Source: Paenibacillus sp. J2TS4 (lineage in GTDB: Bacteria > Bacillota > Bacilli > Paenibacillales > NBRC-103111). Taken from it: a stretch of 64,000 bases of DNA. Location: the NCBI RefSeq assembly GCF_018403245.1, contig NZ_BOSH01000006.1:332422-396421 (forward strand), written 5' to 3'. How positions within the stretch are numbered: position 1 is the stretch's first letter; every line of letters starts with the position of its first letter. The notes beneath the pieces are model-generated. The model did no database searches. It was not told the DNA's origin and saw nothing but the letters and a program-made list of their open reading frames with translations. The position numbers and the translations under genes were made by a program. This document shows positions 32,736 to 42,389 of the stretch, piece after piece.

Positions 32736-35324
32736 ATGGAAACTACGCAGACAAATCGGCTGGAAGGATTAAGCGAAAAAATATTTCTGGACCGCTACGC
32801 AAAGAAGGATGCCGATACGAACCATGCGAAAGTAGGGGATGTCGTTCTTGTGCTGACGAAGGACGATCCTAAATTTCCGGCTAAAGAAGTGGGGGAAATT
32901 ATTCGCCGGGAAGGCCGCAACGTTTCCGTAAAGCTGCGCAGAGGAGAAGTGGTCGAATCTACGATCGAGAAGCTGACTCTGACCAAGGAAAGCACGCCCG
33001 ACCAGATGTGGGATCGACTGGCGGGGGCTATGGCATCCGTCGAGCCTACACCGGAGAAGCAACGTGAATGGAAGGAAAAATATAAATATATTCTGGACGA
33101 CTGGAAGCTCGTTCCAGGCGGACGCATTGCGGCTGGAGCCGATGCGAGCGATGAATTAACGCTGTTTAACTGTTATGTTATTCCGTCTCCGCACGATAGC
33201 CGCGGCGGAATTATGAGTACTCTGTCCGAGATGACAGAAATTATGTCCCGCGGTGGAGGGGTAGGCATCAACCTGTCCTCCTTACGCCCTCGCAGAGCTA
33301 TTGTGAAGGGGGTTAACGGCTCTTCCAGCGGTGCCGTATCCTGGGGTGGTTTGTTCAGTTATACGACAGGGCTGATCGAGCAAGGAGGAAGCCGGCGCGG
33401 TGCTCTGATGCTGATGATTAACGACTGGCATCCGGATCTGCTCGACTTCATTACGGTCAAGCAAACGATGGGGCAGATTACGAACGCTAACCTGTCCGTT
33501 TGCGTCAGTAATGATTTCATGAAAGCTGTGAAAGAGGATTTGGAATGGCCTCTCGTCTTCCCGGACACGACCGACCCGGAATATAACGATGTATGGGACG
33601 GAGATTTGAAGAAATGGAAGGAAGCGGGCAAAGCGGTTAAAGAATACCGCACCGTTCGCGCCAGAGAGGTATGGCATACCATTATCGAATCGGCCTGGAA
33701 ATCGGCTGAGCCCGGTGTCGTCTTCATCGAATATTATAATGAAATGTCCAACAGTTGGTACTTCAACCCGATTATCTGCACTAATCCATGTGGAGAGCAG
33801 GGGCTTCCAGCTTGGGGAGTCTGTAATCTGTCCGCGATCAACTTGTCCAAGTTTTATGACGAGCAGAATGATGATGTCGCTTGGGATGAACTGGGCAAGG
33901 TGGTTCGCTACTCCACCCGTTTTCTCGATAACGTCATTGACAAAACTCCCTATCACTTCCCGGAGAATGAGATCAATCAAAAAGGCGAACGCCGCGTAGG
34001 GCTGGGCTCTATGGGTTTGGCCGAGCTGATGATCAAGCTGAAGATTCGCTACGGCAGTCCGGAGTCCATGGAGTTTCTTGACAAGCTGTACGGATTTATG
34101 GCGAAGGAAGCTTATCTCGCCTCTGCCGATATTGCTGAGGAAAAAGGGGCTTTCCCGAAATTCGAGGCAGATAAATTCCTGCAAAGCGGATTTATGAAAA
34201 ATATGGTCGAGGTTTATCCCGAAGTGGGAGAAGAGATCAAGAAAAAAGGCATTCGCAACGTTACGATTATTACGCAGGCGCCTACGGGAAGCACGGGAAC
34301 CATGGTGGGGACCTCCACGGGGATTGAGCCGTATTTCGCCTTTGAATACTTCCGGCAAAGCCGTCTTGGGTATGACAAGCAGTATGTGCCCATCGCCCAA
34401 GAGTGGAAAGACAGCCATCCGAACGAAGAGCTTCCGGATTATTTCGTCACCGCGATGAGCCTCTCGGCGGAGGATCATATTCGCGTACAGGCTGCCATTC
34501 AGCGCTGGGTCGACAGCTCGATATCGAAGACCGCCAACTGCCCGGCCGATTTCACTGTCGAAGATACGAAGCAATTGTATGAGCTTGCGTTCGACCTTGG
34601 CTGCAAAGGCGTAACGATTTATCGTGACGGAAGCCGGGATGTTCAGGTTCTATCCACCGAAAATAAGGAGGATAAATCGGAGGCCTCCCCCGTTGCGATC
34701 GAATCGGCTGCCGACTCTGCTGAGAATGAAGCGGCGGCACTGACGAATCTGTCTCAAGCTCTGCCGGTTAACGCCAGTGCTGAGGAAGAGAAGGTGTTCG
34801 ACAAGCAGTACAAGAGCCGTCCGCAAGTCCTGCGCGGGGCGACCTATAAAATCAACACCCCCTTCGGGATGGCCTATATTACGATTAACGATTTGAACGG
34901 AATTCCAAGTGAAATTTTCCTGAATGTGGGCAAAGCCGGTTCTGACGTCTTCGCTATGTCCGAAGCGCTTGGACGCGTCTGCTCGTTGTTCCTTCGCTAC
35001 GGGGATCATGGCAACAAAGTTAATTTGCTCATCAAGCATCTCAAAGGAATTGGCGGTTCGGGAGCGATTGGCTTCGGGGTGAACCGGGTCGAATCAATCG
35101 CCGATGCGGTCGCCAAAGCTTTGGAAACTCACATCGGATCAGAAGCCGAGCATGAAATGGCGGCTTCGAGGGAGAGCAGCGAAGCACCGGTCACCGCGTC
35201 ACTGGAAATGCCTATGCCCGGTGTCAGCCCGAAGGACATTTGCCCGTCCTGCGGCTCGGTCGCTCTGCTGAACGTCGAGGGCTGCAAAACCTGCTCCAAC
35301 TGCGGATACAGCAAGTGCAGCTGA
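32736..35324 (+). CDS. nrdJ: Adenosylcobalamin-dependent ribonucleotide reductase (class II)
   Basis: Reduces ribonucleotides to deoxyribonucleotides with B12, independent of oxygen; 862 residues. It shows the substrate-site Cys in LFNCYV, the NPCGEQ active-site loop (TNPCGEQGL), the PTGSTGTMVGTSTGIEP phosphate loop, and a C-terminal zinc-ribbon-like CPSCG...CKTCSNCG that also holds the redox Cys pair. The ATG at 32736 lies eight bases after AGGAGG; an ATG at 32730 is too close to it. NrdR-like boxes precede it and a strong terminator follows. It would draw on cobalamin that CbiZ (12.3 kb) can help salvage. Confidence 0.95.
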   Translation: METTQTNRLEGLSEKIFLDRYAKKDADTNHAKVGDVVLVLTKDDPKFPAKEVGEIIRREGRNVSVKLRRGEVVESTIEKLTLTKESTPDQMWDRLAGAMASVEPTPEKQREWKEKYKYILDDWKLVPGGRIAAGADASDELTLFNCYVIPSPHDSRGGIMSTLSEMTEIMSRGGGVGINLSSLRPRRAIVKGVNGSSSGAVSWGGLFSYTTGLIEQGGSRRGALMLMINDWHPDLLDFITVKQTMGQITNANLSVCVSNDFMKAVKEDLEWPLVFPDTTDPEYNDVWDGDLKKWKEAGKAVKEYRTVRAREVWHTIIESAWKSAEPGVVFIEYYNEMSNSWYFNPIICTNPCGEQGLPAWGVCNLSAINLSKFYDEQNDDVAWDELGKVVRYSTRFLDNVIDKTPYHFPENEINQKGERRVGLGSMGLAELMIKLKIRYGSPESMEFLDKLYGFMAKEAYLASADIAEEKGAFPKFEADKFLQSGFMKNMVEVYPEVGEEIKKKGIRNVTIITQAPTGSTGTMVGTSTGIEPYFAFEYFRQSRLGYDKQYVPIAQEWKDSHPNEELPDYFVTAMSLSAEDHIRVQAAIQRWVDSSISKTANCPADFTVEDTKQLYELAFDLGCKGVTIYRDGSRDVQVLSTENKEDKSEASPVAIESAADSAENEAAALTNLSQALPVNASAEEEKVFDKQYKSRPQVLRGATYKINTPFGMAYITINDLNGIPSEIFLNVGKAGSDVFAMSEALGRVCSLFLRYGDHGNKVNLLIKHLKGIGGSGAIGFGVNRVESIADAVAKALETHIGSEAEHEMAASRESSEAPVTASLEMPMPGVSPKDICPSCGSVALLNVEGCKTCSNCGYSKCS

Positions 35325-35448
35325 TCTTGTGAACTTAAGGCTATTCCATGTGTGTTATTATAATTGGAGAGAATACTTTCAAAGCTATAGAGATGGATTT
35401 TCATTAATTTTGCAGAAATGTTAAATATGCATTTTGGTGTATAATGTA

Positions 35449-35512
35449 AAAAGCGTGCAGAAATTTGGGTAGGCCATTTTCCAAAAGGAATACCCATTCT
35501 GCATGCTTTTTT
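35449..35512 (+). terminator. Terminator of nrdJ
   Basis: AAAAGCGTGCAGAA pairs with TTCTGCATGCTTTT (one G-T pair), with an inner TGGGTA / TACCCA stem and a T run at the end. Confidence 0.75.
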
Positions 35513-35902
35513 CTTTGCTTTGAGGATATGAAGAAATAACGAAGAGGAAATGGATATTCCTCATCCAGGTCAAGCTTAGGCCAATTTCAATCAACTTCTC
35601 AGAGTTTATGAACACTCTTTTGAATCGGATTGTTGTTGCCATTCAAAAAAGAGCGATTTGTAATCAATGTAATTCATTTATATGCAAATATTAGTTAACA
35701 GATCAAGCGCACGAACGGAATAAGAAGTGCGCCTGTCTTGCGTATAAGGGCCAGATTTTTTAAGAATCAAAGGAACAGGATATTGCAAAAAACAGGCGTT
35801 GGATCCGTCCATCGCTTATATGTCATTTCCGCACACCTTGCTCAACAAACGGGTTAATATGTCGGGAATCCCACCAAAACGATAATGAAGTGGTAAACTG
35901 TT
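35513..35902. other. Gene-free stretch
   Basis: No coding region, tRNA or clear repeat is seen over about 390 bases, apart from a short inverted pair GCGCCTG / CAGGCG (about 35730 and 35796). Confidence 0.4.
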
Positions 35903-36124
35903 TTGGAAGAATTAATATGTTCTGAAGGGGATATCCGAATGGACAATTACTATTGGATCGTCTGGAAAATTACATCCCCTGTTCGAATCATCGATTTTGG
36001 TTGCGGTTACGGATATTTGGGTACTAACAGTTCCATTATAGATGAATTGATATTGTACTATCGTGGGGAAAACTATGTGTATCCGCCGAAGGGCGCTTAT
36101 ATCTCCGGCTATTTTGCCCATTGA
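35903..36124 (+). pseudogene. Fragment of a class I SAM-dependent methyltransferase
   Basis: The first 45 residues read like a methyltransferase start with motif I (VWKITSPVRIIDFGCGYGYLG). After that the frame loses any family resemblance and stops. Only this N-terminal piece remains, and it runs into the next fragment in another frame. Confidence 0.5.
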
Positions 36125-36464
36125 CTTTGTTACCGTAGACGAAGGTACTCGTCAACGGCTTATTGCCTATTTATACCCGATCCCCTCCTCTAACTCTGCC
36201 GCCTATGGCTCAGTTGTTTTTTTTCTGAAGGAACAGGTATTACCGGAAAAAATTGATTTTGTGACGATTCGCCACCACATTGAAAGTATGCTTGAGGACA
36301 GTGAGCAATTACGCGAAAAAATGAATGTGCAGCAACCTCTGGTCAGGGATCAATGCTTAACGCAACTATTAAAAGGCACTGTGAAGGATCAGCAGGAAAT
36401 GGGCACCTTGCGCCATGTTGGTTGCTATCGCTTTGAACTATTTGGAGCAATTGGTACGACATAG
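36105..36464 (+). pseudogene. Internal fragment of a membrane-bound AraC-family regulator
   Basis: The frame contains DEGTRQRLIAYLYPIPSSNSAAYGSVVFFLKEQ, like the extracellular sensor of Paenibacillus AraC regulators. LREKMNVQQPLVRDQCLTQLLKG follows, like the cytoplasmic linker of the same proteins, with the membrane segment between them missing. The DNA-binding end is also missing. It is probably a deletion remnant; the assignment rests on pattern memory only. Confidence 0.4.
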
Positions 36465-36515
36465 ATGAAAATAGACCAGGCGAGCTACTCTCCTTGATGA
36501 GTAGAATCACTTGGT

Positions 36516-36904
36516 CTATTTTTCAAGCTCAATAGTCATGGATTTAAAATCCGCTTTGCATTTTGCTCTCATCATAAAATCAATGCCAACAATTCCATCA
36601 AAGCCATAAGGATCCTGAATCGAGCCAAGCTGAATTGGGAAATCAGTTAATGCAACATGTTCAATACAAAGGTCAGGAATCTGCTGCTCATAGCATATTT
36701 CGCTTGTTCCTCCTACTCCGTACATTCGCTTAGCTCGTTCATTTACAAAATCAATATGAATACCTATTGCAGCTAATGCATCGGTATCAAAAACTGTTGT
36801 CGCACAGCCTGTATCGAATAGAACATTGTGCAAAGTAATAGATTGTTCATTTTAATTAAGATCAAAGAAACAATGGGTAAGCCGTGCTGTAGTTTTAATT
36901 TCAT
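36516..36904 (-). pseudogene. Frameshifted retropepsin-like aspartic protease
   Basis: The main frame (36516-36833) has the aspartic protease motif LFDTGCATTVFDTDA and a second strand FDGIVGIDFM. Its natural start is at 36904: from that ATG the frame reads MKLKLQHGLPIVSLILIK. It would join the main frame (NEQSITLHNVLFDTG) if the AAAA run near 36850 had one more A. The stop of the preceding gene overlaps this ATG (ATGA), so the pair was an operon. It may be a real mutation or an error in the A run. Confidence 0.7.
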
Positions 36905-37161
36905 GTTCGCTGCCGAACACCAGAGAAAAACTCTTCTACCACCTCAACATCATTTCTGCTCGTATGGAATACATATAACTCACGTGTCGGATGGAGCTTG
37001 TGCAGCTCTTTATAGCCGCTCCAAGCTTCTTGCGGATTATCGTAGTCTTGAATAACCGCCATATCCTCTAATTGACGTATACGGTTGCTGGAGCTTGCCT
37101 TGATTGCTTCCACCAGAACAAATCGACCTGGATGTAGTTCGGTGATCTCCTCCCATTTCAT
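36901..37161 (-). CDS. Small protein coupled to the retropepsin-like gene
   Basis: 86 residues, no recognised domain; the middle reads HPGRFVLVEAIKASSSNRIRQLEDMAVIQDYDNPQEAWSGYKELHK split into short helices and strands. The ATG at 37161 follows GAGGTGA; a GTG at 37170 overlaps that site. Its stop overlaps the start of the retropepsin-like gene by four bases, a pairing seen in other Firmicutes as far as I recall. It may regulate or be cut by the protease, but this is a guess. Confidence 0.65.
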   Translation of the reverse strand: MKWEEITELHPGRFVLVEAIKASSSNRIRQLEDMAVIQDYDNPQEAWSGYKELHKLHPTRELYVFHTSRNDVEVVEEFFSGVRQRT

Positions 37162-37492
37162 CGGCTTCACCTCGCTTGGTTTATTCTGTTTTTATTATAC
37201 CATAGCTGCTCAAGGATGATGGAAGCGAGCCTGAGGATTGTCATTATATGGTACAATATATCACGAATGATAAAGGACTCAATCTAATAATCAGTGCATG
37301 ACAGAAACGGAGGGAAAGAGGGAGACTGGTCAACGCTTTCTTCCAGAAAGCGCACTCCGGGAGCATTGGCTCAGCGATCGGAAGTCCCCTCATTTCCCGC
37401 AGTGGCTACCTCCGCTTACATCTAGCACTTATTTCTGCTTTGAGCCTGATAAAGTATAATAAAAATTCTGTGGGCCATTGGAGGAAAACAAA

Positions 37493-39700
37493 TTGAAAGC
37501 GCTACAACAGCTTCTGCCATCCAAAAACAATTCGCTCTCGCTGTTCATGAATTTAATTTTGGGCTTTATGACGATTATCGTTTTATTGGTCACGTTTCAC
37601 TTTATCACCATCTCGATGACTTCGGGTCAAGTCAGATCGGAAATTATCAAATACAATATGCTGAACTTGAATAATACCGTTGAAAGCTACGAAAAGCACT
37701 ACGAATTGGTGAAACGTACTTTATTGTCTTTTATGATCCATAATGAGGTTCAGAGCTTTAAGAGGGAAAGTCGATACCTTACATTTCCGAATATTCAGCA
37801 AGAGATTCAACAAATTGTAGCCAATCCTTTACTCCATATTCAAGATATTATTTTATATAACGATTCTACTTCACAAATTTTAAATAAAAACAGAAGTACA
37901 GATCCACAAAGGATGTTTACTGTTTTTATGCAGAATGCAGCGTACACTCCTTCATTTTGGGAAGAGCAGTTTACCGAACCGTTTAAAGAGAAATTTTTGC
38001 CGGCGGTTTCTTTTATGGACTACAGCTATCCGAAACAGCCCTCTACAACAGAACTTATAATCCCGGCAGTATTCAAAATTCGCGAGTCCGATACCTTTTA
38101 TATTGTTGCTTTGTTGGATGCGCAGAAGATGTTTCAACAATTTCATGTCTCGATCAATGAAGGGTTGATCATCCGTGATGGTGATCGCGTGTTATATCCG
38201 AATTCAGATGGAACAAATCCAGATGAGCTGCCTTCGCTTCCTCAGGATGGTCGGGAGTACATTCTTGCAGATGACCATTATTATTTCTATAAAACAGGAG
38301 CCGATTCCGGTTTTACCTATATCCAGCAGATTCCAAGGGAAGATATCACCGCTCAAATTACTATAAAAGCGACTTTAATGTTTATTTTGACGGTAGCGAC
38401 GATCGCTAGTATTATAGCTGCCTGGTTATTTATCCGAAAGATTAATAATCCGTTGCAGCAAGTCATCGTATCGCTAAAAAATATGAATACCAATCAGCCT
38501 GTACATAGCAATATTAAAGAATTCCACACGATCAGTCATCAATTTACTCAATTAGCCAGAGAAAAGCAAAATTACAGCTACATGAACCAGTTGAAAGAGA
38601 TTCGGCAATCGGGTGATGAAGAGTTGAACTTTTCCAATCGACCATTTGTTATGCTGTTGTTTGATTTGGTTTTCAAGGATCGCTCGCAGGAAGTCAAGGA
38701 AACAGAAAATAAGTGGTATCTATACGTGAAAGAGTTTATTGACATCTCGGTCGCCAGAAAACATGAAAATTCTATAGTCTTTCAAACGGAAAAAAATCAG
38801 ATTTTATGTTTGACTTTTGTAGATGAACAGTTGGAACTGATGGAGATTTTGCAGAAAGTAAAAGCGATTTTGGATTTGGATCAAGCTATCGGGTACGCGA
38901 CGATTGCTGTCAGTTCCGAGTATCAGCATTCAAGTGAGCTGACTAAAGCGTATGAGGAAGCGCTGGACAGAGTGCATCATAGACCCTATAGCGATGAGAC
39001 AACGATCATTAAAAAATCTGCTCCAGTGATGTCCTACAGCGGTTTTTCGATCGAGCAAGAGCAGCAGTTCGATGCTCATTTGCGGGAGGGGAATGCAACG
39101 CTCGCGATGAAGACGGTGCGGAAAGTGCTGGATAGATTCCAACATCAGAAGGCATACGCTGTTGAAGTGGAGAGCTTCGCTAAAAATGTAGTGGACCGAT
39201 GCCACAGACAACTGACCATACATAATTTGGAAAGGGACGAAGAACAAAGTTTTTATGCCGAATGGGGAAAGATGAAAAGTTGTCATACGTTTGCGGAGCT
39301 TGAATCTTTATTGCAAGATATGATCCATCAAGTCTGCGGGCGAATAGTAGAACAGAAGGAAAAGATGGAGACAGATCACATTGTCGACTATATTTCACAA
39401 TATGTGGAGGCTCATTTTGCCGAGGAAATTTATCTTGACGAACTGGCGGACAAGTTAAAAATGAGCAGCGGTTACTTGTCTACATACTTTAAGAGCAAGA
39501 CGGGGAGCAACTTTATTGAGTATTTAAATGGATATCGCATTGAGAAAGCTAAGGAATGGTTGAAATCTACAGATTGGAAAGTGAGGGAAATCGCTTTGAA
39601 ATCCGGATATCAAAATATTAACTCATTTAATCGTATGTTTAAAAAGCTTACGGGAATTACTCCAGGGGAATATCGAAAAAGAAGCTCGCTTGATGAATGA
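37493..39700 (+). CDS. Membrane-bound AraC-family regulator (YesS-like)
   Basis: 735 residues. Helix 1 (about 17-42), an extracellular sensor region (about 43-285), helix 2 (about 288-312), a cytoplasmic linker, and a C-terminal AraC DNA-binding domain (about 635-735: EIYLDELADKLKMSSGYLSTYFKSKTG and KVREIALKSGYQNINSFNRMFKKLTGITPGEYR). Such regulators sense oligosaccharides outside the cell and turn on the adjacent transporter and lyase genes, as YesS does for pectin fragments. The TTG at 37493 lies six bases after GGAGGA. It heads the polysaccharide locus. Confidence 0.88.
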   Translation: MKALQQLLPSKNNSLSLFMNLILGFMTIIVLLVTFHFITISMTSGQVRSEIIKYNMLNLNNTVESYEKHYELVKRTLLSFMIHNEVQSFKRESRYLTFPNIQQEIQQIVANPLLHIQDIILYNDSTSQILNKNRSTDPQRMFTVFMQNAAYTPSFWEEQFTEPFKEKFLPAVSFMDYSYPKQPSTTELIIPAVFKIRESDTFYIVALLDAQKMFQQFHVSINEGLIIRDGDRVLYPNSDGTNPDELPSLPQDGREYILADDHYYFYKTGADSGFTYIQQIPREDITAQITIKATLMFILTVATIASIIAAWLFIRKINNPLQQVIVSLKNMNTNQPVHSNIKEFHTISHQFTQLAREKQNYSYMNQLKEIRQSGDEELNFSNRPFVMLLFDLVFKDRSQEVKETENKWYLYVKEFIDISVARKHENSIVFQTEKNQILCLTFVDEQLELMEILQKVKAILDLDQAIGYATIAVSSEYQHSSELTKAYEEALDRVHHRPYSDETTIIKKSAPVMSYSGFSIEQEQQFDAHLREGNATLAMKTVRKVLDRFQHQKAYAVEVESFAKNVVDRCHRQLTIHNLERDEEQSFYAEWGKMKSCHTFAELESLLQDMIHQVCGRIVEQKEKMETDHIVDYISQYVEAHFAEEIYLDELADKLKMSSGYLSTYFKSKTGSNFIEYLNGYRIEKAKEWLKSTDWKVREIALKSGYQNINSFNRMFKKLTGITPGEYRKRSSLDE

Positions 39701-39882
39701 ATCGAGTAAAAGTCTGCCTGCATCCGGACATGGTTAGTTTTTTAGATTATGGTATATTTTTCAGATTTCATTCAATGTGATGAAGAATCTGTGATTATAA
39801 GGATTTACTACCCCTTTTGTAGCCGGATATAGTGAACCTTAATCAGTCATAATCAAATATGGAAGAGAGGGGTTGTACAAGA

Positions 39883-41451
39883 ATGAAAGCGTTGCATCAA
39901 CGAACGAAGTTGTTTCTGTTCCTTGTGCTTTCATTGCTCATTGTGTTAGCCGCATGCGGTACAGAGGAGCAGAATGCGCCAGACAATAATGATGGCAATG
40001 ATGTGGAGCAAAATGAAGGTGGGCAGAACGGGACGGAAGCAGAAGGAGAGGGAGACCATCCTTCCTATTATTCAGTGGATCCTGCGACGGTGCGCTTGTT
40101 CACCGCTGTGACTCAAACATGGCCATACAAGGAGGACTGGCCCGTATGGAGATGGATTGAAGAAAGTACGAATATCAAAGTAGATGTTAGTATTCCCACA
40201 GGAGATTTTATAGACACTCTAGCTTTAAATGTGGCGTCTGGGGATCTTCAAGATTTAATTTACGTACCGGATAGTTTGGCGGGCAAATATGGGGCGGACG
40301 GGATTCTCCTCGATTTGTCCGAGCATATGGATAAACTGCCCAACGTTCAGAAATATTTGGATGAAAATCCGCAGTTGAAATCGAGAGTGACCGCACCTGA
40401 TGGAGAGATTTACCACATTCTTATTAATGGTGCGGGAATTACAAATTATATGATTATGTTTTATCGTGAAGATATTTTTGAAAAACATAACTTGACTCCT
40501 CCCACCACGTGGGATGAATTGTATGAGGTAAGCAAACAATTGAAGGAGCTCTATCCGAGCAGTTATCCTTTTATTTATCGACACGGATTAGGCAATTTGC
40601 AGAATTTCGCACCGGCTTTTGGTACTTTTCCTAGTTACTTCCCGGATCCTGAAACAGGAGAAGCCCGTTATGGTCCGGTTGAAGAGGAGTTCAAGACCAT
40701 GATTTCGTATCTCCATGATTTTTATCGGGAAGGGTTGAGTCCTCCGGATTTCCTTTCGATGGATGCGAAGGCGTGGACGCAAGCCATGGTGAGCAATCAA
40801 TCGTTTATTACCGTTCAATATATTGGTCAAATGGAAATTGTAAACAATCAACTATCGGAAGGTCGGTTAGTATTCCTTCCCCCTCCAATCGGAACAGGTG
40901 ATAATCAGTATATAGCCGATACCAACTATGAGCGATCTGGATTTGCGATAAATTCCCAAAGTGAAAATTTGGAGGAAGCCTTAAAATTGCTGGACTTCTA
41001 TTACTCGGAAGAAGGAATAGATGTTCTCAGTTGGGGTAAGGAAGGCGAGACGTATACCATCCAGAATGGGGAAAGAGTCTTTAATCCGGAATTTACAGAG
41101 TTTACAGATTTGAGAAGAGAACTGGGCCTCATGACACAGGGAACATACGGGAATTACGATACAGATGCGCTCATCAGCATGATTGACGAATCTGAGCAAT
41201 ATGCGTATGAAGAGGCGCCAAAGTATGCGTTTCCTGTACAAGTCGTAATTCCGAATTTAAGACCGGATGAGGGAGAGCGCTACAATTTGTTGAACGACTC
41301 CATAAACACGCATTACGAAGAAGCGATGGCCCGGTTTATTATGGGGGAACGTTCGCTTGATGAATGGGACGCGTATGTAGAAGAAGCTTACAATCTGGGT
41401 CTGGAGGAAATGATCGAGCTGCATCAGACAGCTTGGGATCGGCGGAGGTGA
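39883..41451 (+). CDS. Sugar ABC transporter binding lipoprotein (LplA/YtcQ-like)
   Basis: Captures an oligosaccharide at the cell surface for the two permeases downstream; 522 residues. The signal peptide ends in lipobox LAAC. A Glu/Asn/Gly-rich linker (about 25-60) is followed by a family-1 solute-binding fold (TWPYKEDWPVWRWIEESTNIKVDV start). The ATG at 39883 has AGAGAGGGG upstream, somewhat far; an ATG at 39859 is before that site. No ATP-binding subunit is in the locus. This is usual for LplABC-type systems, which share a general ATPase such as MsmX. Confidence 0.9.
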   Translation: MKALHQRTKLFLFLVLSLLIVLAACGTEEQNAPDNNDGNDVEQNEGGQNGTEAEGEGDHPSYYSVDPATVRLFTAVTQTWPYKEDWPVWRWIEESTNIKVDVSIPTGDFIDTLALNVASGDLQDLIYVPDSLAGKYGADGILLDLSEHMDKLPNVQKYLDENPQLKSRVTAPDGEIYHILINGAGITNYMIMFYREDIFEKHNLTPPTTWDELYEVSKQLKELYPSSYPFIYRHGLGNLQNFAPAFGTFPSYFPDPETGEARYGPVEEEFKTMISYLHDFYREGLSPPDFLSMDAKAWTQAMVSNQSFITVQYIGQMEIVNNQLSEGRLVFLPPPIGTGDNQYIADTNYERSGFAINSQSENLEEALKLLDFYYSEEGIDVLSWGKEGETYTIQNGERVFNPEFTEFTDLRRELGLMTQGTYGNYDTDALISMIDESEQYAYEEAPKYAFPVQVVIPNLRPDEGERYNLLNDSINTHYEEAMARFIMGERSLDEWDAYVEEAYNLGLEEMIELHQTAWDRRR

Positions 41452-41459
41452 AGTCATAC

Positions 41460-42380
41460 TTGCGTACATGGTTGGAAAAGCCGGTTGTTAGAGCAATCGT
41501 TCGTGATAAGTATTTATTGCTGTTATTCGCACCTGTACTGTTGTACTACATTATATTCAAATACATTCCGATGGCTGGAATTGTTATCTCTTTCAAAGAT
41601 TACAATTTGCTTAAAGGAGTTTGGGGCAGTGATTGGGTCGGTTTAAAATATTACCATCAATTTTTTCAAAGTCCCGATGCGTTTAAAATTATTCGAAACA
41701 CGTTCTTGCTAGGCTTCTATAACGTTATTTTCAGTTTTCCGGTGCCCATCATCCTCGCTTTATTATTAAACGAACTTCGGATAATGCTTTATAAACGGTT
41801 TATTCAAACGGTTAGTTATCTCCCGCATTTTATCTCTACAGTTGTTGTTGTGAGCATGGTTACGATGTTTCTTTCCCCCACAACGGGAATTGTTAATCAA
41901 GTGATTACTTGGCTCGGATTTGATGCGATTAATTTTTTGCAGAAGGCTGACTGGTTTCGAACGATCTATGTGGCTTCCGGAATATGGCAGAGTGCCGGTT
42001 GGAGCTCGATCATTTTCCTGGCTGCCTTGACGACGATTGACCCACAACTTTATGAGGCCGCGGAAATGGATGGAGCCAACAGGTGGCGGAAAATGTTTCA
42101 TATAACGCTGCCGGGCATCGCTCCCGCTATCGTTATTGTGCTTATCTTGAATATCGGGAACATGATCGATATTGGCTTTGAAAAGGTGTTTTTGCTTTAT
42201 AATCCGTCGACTTATGCGACAGCCGATATTATATCCACCTATGTTTATCGTATCGGGATCGTTAGGGGCAACTTTGCCTATGGGACGGCGATTGATTTGT
42301 TTATGGGAATTATCAGCCTCATCTTTATAACCTCCGCTAACTACACGAGTCGAAAACTAAGCGATACTAGCTTATGGTAG
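41460..42380 (+). CDS. Sugar ABC transporter permease (LplB-like)
   Basis: Inner-membrane permease of 306 residues with six helices and the EAA loop that docks the ATPase (EAAEMDGANRWRKMFHITLPG). The N terminus RDKYLLLLFAPVLLYYIIFKYIPMAG is typical. The TTG at 41460 lies eight bases after GGAGGTGA, which itself overlaps the stop of the binding protein; a GTG at 41448 is an alternative. It is coupled to the upstream gene. Confidence 0.9.
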   Translation: MRTWLEKPVVRAIVRDKYLLLLFAPVLLYYIIFKYIPMAGIVISFKDYNLLKGVWGSDWVGLKYYHQFFQSPDAFKIIRNTFLLGFYNVIFSFPVPIILALLLNELRIMLYKRFIQTVSYLPHFISTVVVVSMVTMFLSPTTGIVNQVITWLGFDAINFLQKADWFRTIYVASGIWQSAGWSSIIFLAALTTIDPQLYEAAEMDGANRWRKMFHITLPGIAPAIVIVLILNIGNMIDIGFEKVFLLYNPSTYATADIISTYVYRIGIVRGNFAYGTAIDLFMGIISLIFITSANYTSRKLSDTSLW

Positions 42381-42389
42381 GAGCTGGCT

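Noticed and set aside
32552..32872. Open frame of 106 codons across the nrdJ leader
   Set aside because: It has no ribosome binding site, overlaps the promoter-proximal leader hairpins and the nrdJ start in another frame, and the protein is low in pattern.
33282..34574. 430-codon minus-strand frame inside nrdJ
   Set aside because: It is a shadow of a high-GC, codon-biased gene; nrdJ is intact with all family motifs on the plus strand.
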